A DNA stretch of 45,476 bases. Source: Armatimonadota bacterium. Its GTDB lineage: Bacteria > Armatimonadota > DTGP01 > JAKQQT01. The stretch spans positions 1 to 45,476 of the forward strand of contig DASXVS010000064.1 of NCBI GenBank assembly GCA_036504095.1, written 5' to 3'. The notes beneath the pieces are model-generated. The model ran no database searches, had not been told where the DNA came from, and was given only the letters and a program-made list of their open reading frames with translations. Of the stretch, positions 24,990 to 32,828 are shown one piece after another; position 1 is the stretch's first letter; each line of letters opens with the position of its first letter. Position numbers and translations under genes: made by a program.

Positions 24990-25517
24990 ATACCTACAGA
25001 ACAGAAAGCCAAGGTACTCGAGGCAACAAGAGAACGCCTGAAACGGACATCCGCCTATGTGGTGATGGACTACCGCGGTCTCACGGTGGCTCAGATCTCC
25101 GTGCTGCGCCGCGAAATGCGCAAAGCCGGAGGCGAGCTCCACGTCCTGAAGAACACGCTGTTTCGCATGGCTGCCGCGGATACAAACACGGCGGTCGACG
25201 ACACGGTGTTGCACGGCCCCACCGCCGTTGCGTTCGCGTATGACGACCCCATCGGCCCCGCGAAGGTGTTGGCGGAGTTTATCAAGACCCATCCGCACAT
25301 CGCTATCAAGGGCGGCGCCGTCGGAAGTCACACCCTGACACCGGACCAGGTGAAAGCGCTTGCGAAGATCCCGCCGAAGCCGGTCGTCCTCTCAATGCTC
25401 GCTGGAACCCTCCAGGCTCCGATGAGCCAGATGGCCGCAGGACTCAACGCCCTCAACACCAAGATGGCGCAGTTGCTCCAGGCCTTCGCCGAAAAGCAGG
25501 CCGGCGCAACCGCATAA
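24990..25517 (+). CDS. rplJ: 50S ribosomal protein L10, apparent AUA start codon
   Basis: This 175-residue protein anchors L7/L12 to the ribosome stalk and is the ligand of the upstream leader. Family blocks include TSAYVVMDYRGLTVAQISVL, LHVLKNTLFRMAA, GPTAVAFAYDDP, AIKGGAVGS and LAKIPPKPVVLSMLAG. The frame is closed by TAA at 24987-24989. The first codon after it is ATA, placed 4 bases behind a full-length SD (GGAGGTGAT, 24977-24985). Starting there gives PTEQKAKVLEATRERLKR, which matches L10 N-termini and length. The next ordinary start, GTG 25059, would delete 23 conserved residues and has no SD. So AUA initiation is favoured; a sequencing error (ATG read as ATA) is the alternative. Confidence 0.93.
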   Translation: MPTEQKAKVLEATRERLKRTSAYVVMDYRGLTVAQISVLRREMRKAGGELHVLKNTLFRMAAADTNTAVDDTVLHGPTAVAFAYDDPIGPAKVLAEFIKTHPHIAIKGGAVGSHTLTPDQVKALAKIPPKPVVLSMLAGTLQAPMSQMAAGLNALNTKMAQLLQAFAEKQAGATA

Positions 25518-25598
25518 GCATTCAGTTGGGCATCGTGTCCAACGCATACATGGGCGCATCCATAGGCGCCTGACAGAGTTAGCAAGGAAAATTAACAA

Positions 25599-25979
25599 AT
25601 GGCTATGACAAACGAACAGATTCTGGACGCGATCGCAGAGATCAGCGTTCTCCAGTTGAGCGAGTTGGTGAAGGCGTTCGAAGAGAAATTCGGCGTCACC
25701 GCCGCCGCCCCGGCCGCCATGATGATGGCCGCTCCCGCCGGCGAGGCCGCACCGGTTGAAGAAGAGAAGACCACCTTCGACGTCGTACTCACAAGCGTCG
25801 GCAGCCAGAAGATCCAGGTCATCAAGGTCGTTCGCGAACTGACCGCCCTGGGCCTCAAAGAAGCCAAGGAACTCGTCGACAACGCGCCGAAGGCCATCAA
25901 GGAAGGCGTCCAGAAGGACGAAGCCGACAAGATGAAGGCCGCCCTCGAAGAGCAGGGCGCCAGCGTCGAACTCAAGTAA
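25599..25979 (+). CDS. rplL: 50S ribosomal protein L7/L12
   Basis: This 126-residue stalk protein recruits translational GTPases. It has an N-terminal dimerisation helix pair ([20 protein letters not shown]), an Ala/Pro/Met-rich hinge (about 36-55) and a C-terminal globular domain ([39 protein letters not shown], ending ASVELK). AAGGAAA at 25584-25590 is the SD. ATG 25605 is an alternative start. It ends the operon: no rpoB follows, and a hairpin lies downstream. Confidence 0.97.
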   Translation: MAMTNEQILDAIAEISVLQLSELVKAFEEKFGVTAAAPAAMMMAAPAGEAAPVEEEKTTFDVVLTSVGSQKIQVIKVVRELTALGLKEAKELVDNAPKAIKEGVQKDEADKMKAALEEQGASVELK

Positions 25980-26001
25980 TCGTAACGGAACACTAACCGG
26001 G

Positions 26002-26062
26002 AAACTGGGAAACGAGGTTACTACCGCAACCGGCAGTACCCTCGCTTTCCAGTTTTCTGGTT
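26002..26062 (+). terminator. Probable terminator after rplL
   Basis: A 20-bp stem with three mismatches (26002-26021 with 26036-26055) is followed by TTCTGGTTTC. The stem is built of 7-bp-like words (GGGAAACT, CTTTCCAG). The rest of 25980-26218 has no gene I can support. Confidence 0.6.
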
Positions 26063-26224
26063 TCTCAGCCCCTTCGTTTCCCACCGTCATCTCCAGGCGG
26101 TGCGAAACATCCCAGAAACAAATCGTTTACGCGCCGGCAACAACTCCGAAACAGGGGCGAAACCGGCGGCCCTTACACTGTTAACTGGGCGGCGCCCGGC
26201 CGCCCGGAGTGGGAAGGGATGGAG

Positions 26225-27466
26225 ATGACCAATCCAGGAATCAGCGCCGGGGATACCGCATTCGTGCTGGTGTGCGCGGGGCTTGTGATGCTGATGACGC
26301 CAGGTCTGGCGTTCTTCTACGCCGGTATGGTGCGCAGCAAGAACGCGTTGGCGACGATCATGCAGTCATTCGCCGCGCTGGCAGTGATCTCGATACAGTG
26401 GGTGGTTATCGGTTACAGCCTTGCTTTCGGCCCTGATCACGGGGGCTTGATCGGCGATCTGTCCTGGCTGGGCCTTCGGGGCGTGGGCATGGCGCCCGAC
26501 CCCAAGTACGCTTCCACGATCCCGCACACGGCATTCATGCTCTACCAGATGATGTTCGCCGTCATCACGCCTGCGCTCATCACCGGCGCTTTCGCGGAGC
26601 GCAAGAAGTTCAGCACATTTCTGGTCTTCATGGTCCTGTGGGCGACATTTGTGTATGACCCCGTGGCGCACTGGGTGTGGGCGTCGGGTGGCTGGCTGAA
26701 CAAGATGGGCGCGCTGGATTTCGCGGGCGGGACTGTTGTTCACATCAGTAGCGGAGTTACCGCGCTCGTCGCGGCTATTGTGATGGGGCATCGCCACGGC
26801 TATCAGCGCGAGGAAATGCGGCCCCACAACATGACCTTGACACTGCTTGGCACCGGGCTCCTCTGGTTTGGGTGGTTTGGGTTCAACGGCGGCAGCGCGC
26901 TGGGCGCCAATGGACTGGCAGCCAATGCGATCCTGGTTACCCACGTATCGGCCGCCGCTGGGGCGCTGGGATGGATGGGCGTAGAATGCTGGCGTCGCAG
27001 GCAGTGCACCGCCCTCGGCGCGGCCTCCGGCGCGGTTGCCGGTCTGGTTGGCATCACACCGGCGGCCGGATTCGTTGGCCCGATGGCCGCAATCGCGATC
27101 GGGCTGCTCGTCAGTATCGTATGCTATATCGCCGTGGCGGCCAAAGCGAAGCTGGGTTACGACGATTCGCTGGACACGTTCGGGGTCCACGGCGTTGGCG
27201 GGACGATCGGGGCGCTCGCTACGGGGGTTTTCGCCTCGGCGGCTATCCAGGCGGGCAAGACAGGACTCCTGGAAGGTAATGCGCGCCAGCTTGGCGTGCA
27301 GGCAGTCGGCGTACTGGCGGTGGTTGTGTATTCGGTAGTGGTGTCATTCGTGCTGTTGAAAATCCTGGACGCGGTTATGGGGCTTCGCGTAACGCGCGAA
27401 GACGAAATACTGGGATTGGACCTGAGCCAGCACGGCGAAGAGGCGTACGATCTGTCCTCCTCGTGA
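26225..27466 (+). CDS. amt: Ammonium transporter (Amt family)
   Basis: This membrane channel of about 413 residues takes up ammonium. Expected features are an N-terminal helix with LVMLMTPGLAFFYAGMVRSK, the twin pore histidines in GGTVVHISSG and FGVHGVGG, and DPVAHWVWASGGWL. There are about 11 hydrophobic helices. ATG 26225 has GGAAGGG correctly spaced; ATG 26219 is too close to it. No glnK/P-II gene is adjacent, which is unusual because amt and glnK are commonly paired. It takes the place where rpoBC normally follows rplL. Confidence 0.95.
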   Translation: MTNPGISAGDTAFVLVCAGLVMLMTPGLAFFYAGMVRSKNALATIMQSFAALAVISIQWVVIGYSLAFGPDHGGLIGDLSWLGLRGVGMAPDPKYASTIPHTAFMLYQMMFAVITPALITGAFAERKKFSTFLVFMVLWATFVYDPVAHWVWASGGWLNKMGALDFAGGTVVHISSGVTALVAAIVMGHRHGYQREEMRPHNMTLTLLGTGLLWFGWFGFNGGSALGANGLAANAILVTHVSAAAGALGWMGVECWRRRQCTALGAASGAVAGLVGITPAAGFVGPMAAIAIGLLVSIVCYIAVAAKAKLGYDDSLDTFGVHGVGGTIGALATGVFASAAIQAGKTGLLEGNARQLGVQAVGVLAVVVYSVVVSFVLLKILDAVMGLRVTREDEILGLDLSQHGEEAYDLSSS

Positions 27467-27557
27467 CCCTACCATTGCCATCCTCCGCAAGGCGGACAAT
27501 CTCCACGACTACACGCGCGCACACGCGGCGAAACGCCGCCTTGTTCGTCCGCAGGTG

Positions 27558-27971
27558 TTACCTCTTCCGTGCCACGTGCCGAGCGGGCTTTGGCGCGGGC
27601 CTCTTCGCAGCGGGCTTCTGATCGGCGACGGATGCTTTCACGTAACTGCCGCTCTCGGAGATGAGCCGATCGCCCTTAATCTCATACGCGGCAAAGCCGA
27701 ACTCACCCGCGACCTCAACGTAATTGCCGCTCACTTCATACGATACTACGACGGTGTTATAGCGCCTGCTGCCGCCCGCGTCAGCTTTCAGAGTTCGCGA
27801 GGCGCAACGCCCATTCGTCTGAAAGTCGAGATACAGGTCCCTGTGGACCTTGCTGACACCGTTAGTCGTCGTGTAGAGATAGTATTTGCCGGACACGCCG
27901 GCCGCCTTCGCCACGGTCGGAAGCACCGTCAACGACAAGAGAGCCATCAACGCGAACAGAGTATATCTCAT
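27558..27971 (-). CDS. Secreted hypothetical protein
   Basis: This is a 137-residue protein with a clear signal peptide (MRYTLFALMALLSLTVLP, cleavage near AKAAG). The mature part is small and beta-rich (GKYYLYTTTNGVSKVHRDLY, YNTVVVSYEVSGNYVEVAG) and ends in a basic Lys/Pro/Ala tail. ATG 27971 has a strong SD (GGGAGGTGA); a longer frame to 28007 lacks one. The fold resembles small lipocalin-like or DUF-type secreted domains, but I do not recognise the family. It is convergent with amt. The 90-base gap between them holds a TCCGC/GCGGA hairpin. Confidence 0.65.
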   Translation of the reverse strand: MRYTLFALMALLSLTVLPTVAKAAGVSGKYYLYTTTNGVSKVHRDLYLDFQTNGRCASRTLKADAGGSRRYNTVVVSYEVSGNYVEVAGEFGFAAYEIKGDRLISESGSYVKASVADQKPAAKRPAPKPARHVARKR

Positions 27972-28158
27972 CAGAGTCACCTCCCAGCCAGGCTGATACG
28001 TGGCCACGATTTCACCGGATTCAGCTAATTATTCCGCGGAATGGATATATCCGGTACGGGTCTTTTCAACCTGAGCGCGCGCCGTTCGGGTTGAGCGCCT
28101 GCGCGAGGCATTCAGGAGCAAGGACGGAGGGCCATGCCTGCTTAAATGGCGCCCGTTC

Positions 28159-28187
28159 TTGCCCTTCGCGAGGTTGCGTGGTATACT
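28159..28187 (+). promoter_or_regulatory. Promoter for the tRNA pair
   Basis: TTGCCC (28159-28164), a 17-bp spacer and TATACT (28182-28187), 14 bp upstream of tRNA-Arg. Confidence 0.65.
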
Positions 28188-28200
28188 GTGTAAGGCGTTC

Positions 28201-28275
28201 GCCCTCGTAGCTCAGAGGATAGAGTACCGGCCTCCGAAGCCGGGTGCGGGGGTTCGAGTCCCTCCGAGGGCACCA
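28201..28275 (+). tRNA. tRNA-Arg (anticodon CCG)
   Basis: Acceptor stem GCCCTCG with CGAGGGC, D-arm GTAGCTCAGAGGATAGAGTA, anticodon loop CTCCGAA giving CCG, T-arm GGTTCGAGTCC and an encoded CCA. Confidence 0.96.
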
Positions 28276-28357
28276 GAGCGGAAACGATGGATCATGAGCG
28301 AAGCACGAGGAGTCCCGGATTCATCGTTCTGAATTCATCATTCATCGTTTAATACGT

Positions 28358-28433
28358 GGGGCGTTGGAGTAGCGGTTAACTCGTCACTCTTTCACAGTGA
28401 AGATCACGGGTTCGAATCCCGTACGCCCTACCA
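28358..28433 (+). tRNA. tRNA-Glu (anticodon TTC)
   Basis: Acceptor stem GGGGCGT with ACGCCCT (first pair G-U), anticodon stem TCACT/AGTGA with loop CTTTCAC giving TTC, T-arm GGGTTCGAATCCC and an encoded CCA. A short TTCATCA/TTCATCG 7-bp array precedes it (28330-28350). Confidence 0.93.
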
Positions 28434-28600
28434 TACGCGGCGGCCCGCCCGGGTCGCCGCTTCTTCGTTTTGTCACGCTCCTTACATCCCGCGCCCCGTT
28501 TGAACTACCATAAATGCAGCAACGTTCTCACCCTATCTCGCACGCTTAACGAACAGGCCCCGACGGTTGACATTTCGGGGCGAACCTGGAGGCAATTGTC

Positions 28601-29506
28601 ATGTTCCATACTCGCGCAACGGTAATGTCGTGCGCCCTGCTCCTCGCCGCATCGGCTTGCTCCCTTGCCGCCGGCCCGCAAACCGTCCTCCCCTCCGGTA
28701 CAACCGTCAAGGGCTGGAAGCAGATGGGCGGCGTCAAGGTTTTCAATAACAAGACCATTTTCGACCTGGTTGACGGCGAAGGCGACGCAATCCTGGCATA
28801 CTCATTCCGGGGCTGCGCTCACGGGGAATACGGACCCGCCAAATCGGCGCAACCGGCGATCACAATCGACGTCTATGACATGGGGGATCCGCTGAACGCG
28901 TACGGCCTGTTCAGCAGCAGCGACCGTAGCAGCGGCAAGGCCACGGCGCTGGGTTCCGAAGGCGTCAAGATCGGCCAGAGCGGTCTGAATTTCTGGAAAG
29001 GGCGATATTTGGTCCGAACGACGCTCATCGGTCGCGGCGCGGCTTTCCCGAGCAATCAGACGGCCCAGACGGCCTATGCCAAGGCGACGGCGGCGAAGAT
29101 CACGGGCCCAGGCGGACCTCCGGCCCTCTTGAAGGCCCTCCCTGGTGGCCGCCAGCCACACAGCGAACGGTATACGAGAAAAAACGTTTCGGGCCAGGCA
29201 TTTCTCAACAACGCTGTAGGCGCACGGTATCCATCACAGGGGTTCGGGGCCGAACTGTATATTTCCGATTGCGGCAGCCCGGCGGCCGCGAAAGCCTCAT
29301 TCGATGCGTATCGGTCGTACGAGAAGGCCGGCAAGGGGCTCGTCCCCGTGAAAGGCATCGGCGACGCGGCGTTCAGCGTGTCCGACCGCTTCGCCAAGAA
29401 CGTGGTCGTTGCGCGCAAAGGAAAGTACGTTGTGTGGATTCTGCGAGCGAAGGACGTTAAAGGCGCAACAATGCTGGTGAAGAAGGCTGTCGCCGGTCTG
29501 CGATAA
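28601..29506 (+). CDS. Secreted DUF6599-like protein
   Basis: This 301-residue protein has an N-terminal signal sequence (VMSCALLLAASACSLAAG). Its mature part opens with GWKQMGGVKVFNNKTIFDLVDGEGDAILAYSF-type text (written here only for segment recognition: key bits are IFDLVDGEGD and DVYDMGDPLNAYGLFSS) and ends in AFSVSD and KNVVVARKGKYVVWIL. This agrees with my memory of DUF6599, a family often found beside DUF362 and iron-sulfur genes. GGAGG precedes ATG 28601. It leads a five-gene run (31-, 42-, -4- and 10-base gaps), so it is probably the periplasmic partner of that redox cluster. Biochemical role unknown. Confidence 0.78.
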   Translation: MFHTRATVMSCALLLAASACSLAAGPQTVLPSGTTVKGWKQMGGVKVFNNKTIFDLVDGEGDAILAYSFRGCAHGEYGPAKSAQPAITIDVYDMGDPLNAYGLFSSSDRSSGKATALGSEGVKIGQSGLNFWKGRYLVRTTLIGRGAAFPSNQTAQTAYAKATAAKITGPGGPPALLKALPGGRQPHSERYTRKNVSGQAFLNNAVGARYPSQGFGAELYISDCGSPAAAKASFDAYRSYEKAGKGLVPVKGIGDAAFSVSDRFAKNVVVARKGKYVVWILRAKDVKGATMLVKKAVAGLR

Positions 29507-29537
29507 CCCAGCGCGGTGGTTTGGAGTCAGGTAGTCC

Positions 29538-30554
29538 ATGGCGGATAAAGGCAAACTCTCACGCAGGAAGTTCCTGGAGATCGCGGGCGGCGCGGCCGTT
29601 CTGGGCGGGCTTTACAGTATCACGTTTCAGGACGAAAGCGCTCCGGCAAAGCCGCGTCTCCGGCCCGCGCCGGCGCCCGCCGGCGCGGACATCGTGGCGG
29701 TTGAAGGCGCGCCCACCGATTATGCCGCCATCACGGAGCGCGCCATCAACGAGATGGGCGGCATCGAGCGGTTTGTCAAGAAGGGTGATCGCGTCGCGCT
29801 GAGCCCGAACATGGGCTGGATGCGGACCCCGGAACAGGCCGCCGCGACGCACCCCGACGTGCTGCGCAAAGTAGTGGAAATGTGTGAGCGCGCCGGTGCA
29901 TCACGCATCACCTGCATCGACTACACCCTGGATGACTGGCAGATGGCGTTCGACATTTGCGGCGCGAATGCGGCCGTCAAGGGCACGAAGGCGACCCTCC
30001 TCTCCCCCACCGACGAGGGGATGTACCGCGAAGTCGATGTCGCTTCGTTTGTGCCCGCGAAGACCTCCGAAGGGGCTCCGTACGACTGCGTTCACCGCGC
30101 TAACCGCCTCGTGCAGAAGGTCCCGCGCGAAATTCTGGAGGCCGATTCATTCATCGTGATGCCGATCGTGAAGGACCACGAGGCGGCGACCATCACCATC
30201 TCCATGAAGAAGTTGATGGGAAACATCTGGAACCGGAAGGACTACCACCGGTACGGCCTGCACCCCTGCATCGCGGAACTCAATATGGCATTGCGACCGA
30301 CGCTCATCCTGGCGGATGCGACGCGCGTGCTGCAGACGCGCGGGCCGAAGGGTCCGGGCGAAGTGACCATCCCGAACCAGGTTGTCGCGGGCGTGGACCC
30401 TGTGGCCGTGGACGCTTACTGCACACGGTTTCTGACGGTCAAGCAGATCACACCGGACCAGGTTCAACACCTGATGCTCGCCGCGCAGATGGGCCGCGGC
30501 CAGATCGACATGGACAAGCTGAAGATCAAGGAGATCTCCGGCGCAAACGCGTAG
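29538..30554 (+). CDS. Tat-exported DUF362 protein
   Basis: This 338-residue protein begins with a twin-arginine signal (LSRRKFLEIAGGAAVLGG), so it is folded before export and may carry a cofactor. Its body matches DUF362: ADIVAVEGAPTDYAAI, VKKGDRVALSPNMGW, THPDVLRKVVEMCERAGASR, IVMPIVKDHEAATITISMKK and VVAGVDPVAVDAYCTRFL. Some DUF362 proteins carry a ferredoxin domain; this one has only scattered Cys and no cluster motif. It probably works with the adjacent NapHG-like protein. Role unknown. Confidence 0.85.
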   Translation: MADKGKLSRRKFLEIAGGAAVLGGLYSITFQDESAPAKPRLRPAPAPAGADIVAVEGAPTDYAAITERAINEMGGIERFVKKGDRVALSPNMGWMRTPEQAAATHPDVLRKVVEMCERAGASRITCIDYTLDDWQMAFDICGANAAVKGTKATLLSPTDEGMYREVDVASFVPAKTSEGAPYDCVHRANRLVQKVPREILEADSFIVMPIVKDHEAATITISMKKLMGNIWNRKDYHRYGLHPCIAELNMALRPTLILADATRVLQTRGPKGPGEVTIPNQVVAGVDPVAVDAYCTRFLTVKQITPDQVQHLMLAAQMGRGQIDMDKLKIKEISGANA

Positions 30555-30596
30555 GCGGACGCCGGGAAATGGCGGGGAATCGGCGGCAAAGCGGAT

Positions 30597-32480
30597 ATGA
30601 TAGAAGCGGCACCAGAGAAGACGGGCCTTTCGAAGGCGGATAAGCGGAAGATGGCCAGCGAACCCGGGAACGCCGGGGCGCGCTGGATCATAGCGCTCCG
30701 CCGCGCAACGCAGGTTATCACGTTCGCGGCGTTCGTACTCCTGTTCTTCGGCACAACGGAGCCGTCCGTGCAGCGAGCGAGCGTGCCGCGCGGGTTCTTC
30801 ATGTCTCTCGACTTTCTGAACACGCTGAAGAACGCCATAGCGTCGCACCACGTTGCCGTCTACGCCCTGGGGCCCGGACTGCTGATCCTGCTCCTCACAC
30901 TGTGGGGCGGGCGCATCTTCTGCGGATGGTTGTGTCCGCTCGGAACCTCCATCGATATCGCGGACCGACTTCTGTTTCGCAAGGGCCGCCTGTTCTACAA
31001 CCCGAAGCGAACCGAGACACGTCGCTACCGCAACTGGAAATACCTTTACCTGCTGATCGGCCTTGGCGCCATCGTGTTTGGCGTTGACCTGCTGACGTTC
31101 GGCGACCCTCTTTCTCTCATTACACGCACGTTCGCGCTCTGCTTCTATTGCCCGTTCGCCTATGTATGGAACGGGGCTATTGGTCTGGGCGACCACCTGG
31201 GCATCCTTCGCGCTGTGGCGCGGATAACCGGCGTGGATATGAATTCGTGGCGGCTGGTCCCCCTGGCCTTCTTCAACGCCTGGCCGGCACTGCTGATGTT
31301 CATCGGCGTCATCGGGCTCTCCGCGTACCAGGAACGGTTCTGGTGTCGCAATCTGTGTCCGTACGGCGCATTGCTCGCGCTGCTTTCCCGCTTCGCCGTC
31401 CTGCGTCACTACGTGAGCAAGGAAGGCTGCATCCACTGCCGGAAATGCGAGGGGCTGAGCCGGATGGGCGCGTATGAGAATCTGGATAAGCGCGTTCAGG
31501 ACCCTATCGAGCACAATATCGGCGAGTGCATTCAGTGCTTCCGGTGCGAGACGATCTGCCCGCCGGACGTCATCCAGATTCAGGCCAGGATGCCGGGCCG
31601 GTCGCCGGACGCAGTGAAGCCGGAGCCGCAGGCGGACATCGATATGGGACGGCGTCGTGTGCTGGCCGCGATCGGCGTTGGGATGCTGTGGGGCGCCACC
31701 GCGCGAGCAAATGCCGGCAACTACCTCGGCAAGATGCGGCGCTATGCCAAGAACAACCGTGCCATCCGCCCGCCGGGCGCCCTGCCGGAACGCCAGTTCC
31801 TGTCAGCATGCACACGATGCGCAGAGTGTATGAAGGTCTGCCCGACAAACGGCCTGCAGCCCGCGCTCCTGGAGACCGGTCCTGAAGGTTTCTGGACGCC
31901 CCTTCTGACCCCAGCAATCGGCCCGTGCGCGGAGAAATGCACCGCTTGCGGCGATGTGTGCCCCACCCACGCGATCCGGCCCTTCAGCTGGCAGGACAAG
32001 CGCTTCAAGCTGAAGCTGGGCCTGGCGAACGTTAACCAGAGCACCTGCATCGCCTGGAACGGGGGCCGCGATTGCGTGGTGTGCGCGGAAGTATGCCCCT
32101 ATTCGGCGGTCGTGTTCCGCGACAAGATGGACGACGGCCTCGCCAAAGACGATACCCGGCCTATCACCGATCCCGGTAACCGCGGCAAGACGAAGCGCGT
32201 TCCGACAGTCGATGAGAAGTTGTGCACCGGGTGCGGGATATGCGAGTATCACTGCCCCGTTCTGCCGGAGCATTCTATCGTTGTCTACACCATGCAGGAG
32301 GACCGCGATTTTCGACCGGCGCAGGAAGGTCCGCTCGACGGGTTCGTTCGCCCGCACTGGCAGTCGCGAAAATCGGCCGGCAAGGATACGGAATACGAAG
32401 CGACCAGGGAAGAATACAAACGGCGGCAGGATGCGGCGAGCCCCGGTGGACCTTCGTCTTCTACTGGTGGCCCGCTTTGA
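30597..32480 (+). CDS. Fused NapH-NapG-like iron-sulfur quinol dehydrogenase
   Basis: This 627-residue membrane protein probably takes electrons from quinol and passes them outward. Residues ~1-340 are NapH-like: four transmembrane helices (about 32-52, 82-104, 145-170, 217-240), FCGWLCPLG and CRNLCPYG motifs, then two ferredoxin sites (CIHCRKC, CIQCFRCETICP). From about 350 a NapG-like half follows: a twin-Arg-like/hydrophobic segment (GRRRVLAAIGVGMLWGATA), RPPGALPERQFLSACTRC, and four cluster motifs (CTRCAECMKVCP, CTACGDVCP, CVVCAEVCP, CTGCGICEYHCP). In known systems napG and napH are separate genes beside napA; here they are one chain and no nitrate reductase is near. The stop overlaps the next gene. 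Confidence 0.85.
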   Translation: MIEAAPEKTGLSKADKRKMASEPGNAGARWIIALRRATQVITFAAFVLLFFGTTEPSVQRASVPRGFFMSLDFLNTLKNAIASHHVAVYALGPGLLILLLTLWGGRIFCGWLCPLGTSIDIADRLLFRKGRLFYNPKRTETRRYRNWKYLYLLIGLGAIVFGVDLLTFGDPLSLITRTFALCFYCPFAYVWNGAIGLGDHLGILRAVARITGVDMNSWRLVPLAFFNAWPALLMFIGVIGLSAYQERFWCRNLCPYGALLALLSRFAVLRHYVSKEGCIHCRKCEGLSRMGAYENLDKRVQDPIEHNIGECIQCFRCETICPPDVIQIQARMPGRSPDAVKPEPQADIDMGRRRVLAAIGVGMLWGATARANAGNYLGKMRRYAKNNRAIRPPGALPERQFLSACTRCAECMKVCPTNGLQPALLETGPEGFWTPLLTPAIGPCAEKCTACGDVCPTHAIRPFSWQDKRFKLKLGLANVNQSTCIAWNGGRDCVVCAEVCPYSAVVFRDKMDDGLAKDDTRPITDPGNRGKTKRVPTVDEKLCTGCGICEYHCPVLPEHSIVVYTMQEDRDFRPAQEGPLDGFVRPHWQSRKSAGKDTEYEATREEYKRRQDAASPGGPSSSTGGPL

Positions 32481-32818
32481 CAGCGCCACGAGGTTGGGCC
32501 TGGGCGCTATTTCCCGTGGATGACGCGGAGACACTCTGGACCGACGCCGTAGTCCGGAACGCGATCCAGTTGGTGGATGAAGCCGGGCAAAGCGCTGACT
32601 ATGCTCCAATCGGCCCGGTGATCCACTGGGCACACATATTTAAGAGCGAGCAGGGAACGGACGGGGGTTGGCCGGCGGCGGTGAATGCGCGGACCGGTGA
32701 ACCCATCGGCGCGGTGCGGACTACCGCGCCGGCAGAACTCATGGCGCGTCTGGACGCGCTTCTGGAATCTACCGAATACGCGGCTTGCATCGAAGCGGCC
32801 GCCCAGGCAAACCTCTAA
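32477..32818 (+). CDS. Small protein between NapHG and AKR genes
   Basis: This open frame of about 113 residues begins at TTG 32477, overlapping the stop of the previous gene; GTG 32516 is an alternative. Readable segments are LWTDAVVRNAIQLVDEAGQS, PIGPVIHWAHIFKSEQGTDG and ELMARLDALLESTEYAACI. It looks like a small alpha/beta domain with no Cys pairs that would bind a cluster. I recognise no family. Codon use is in line with its neighbours, and its overlap and 10-base gap to the next gene support it as part of the operon. The exact start is uncertain. Confidence 0.55.
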   Translation: MTAPRGWAWALFPVDDAETLWTDAVVRNAIQLVDEAGQSADYAPIGPVIHWAHIFKSEQGTDGGWPAAVNARTGEPIGAVRTTAPAELMARLDALLESTEYAACIEAAAQANL

Positions 32819-32828
32819 GGAGAATCTG

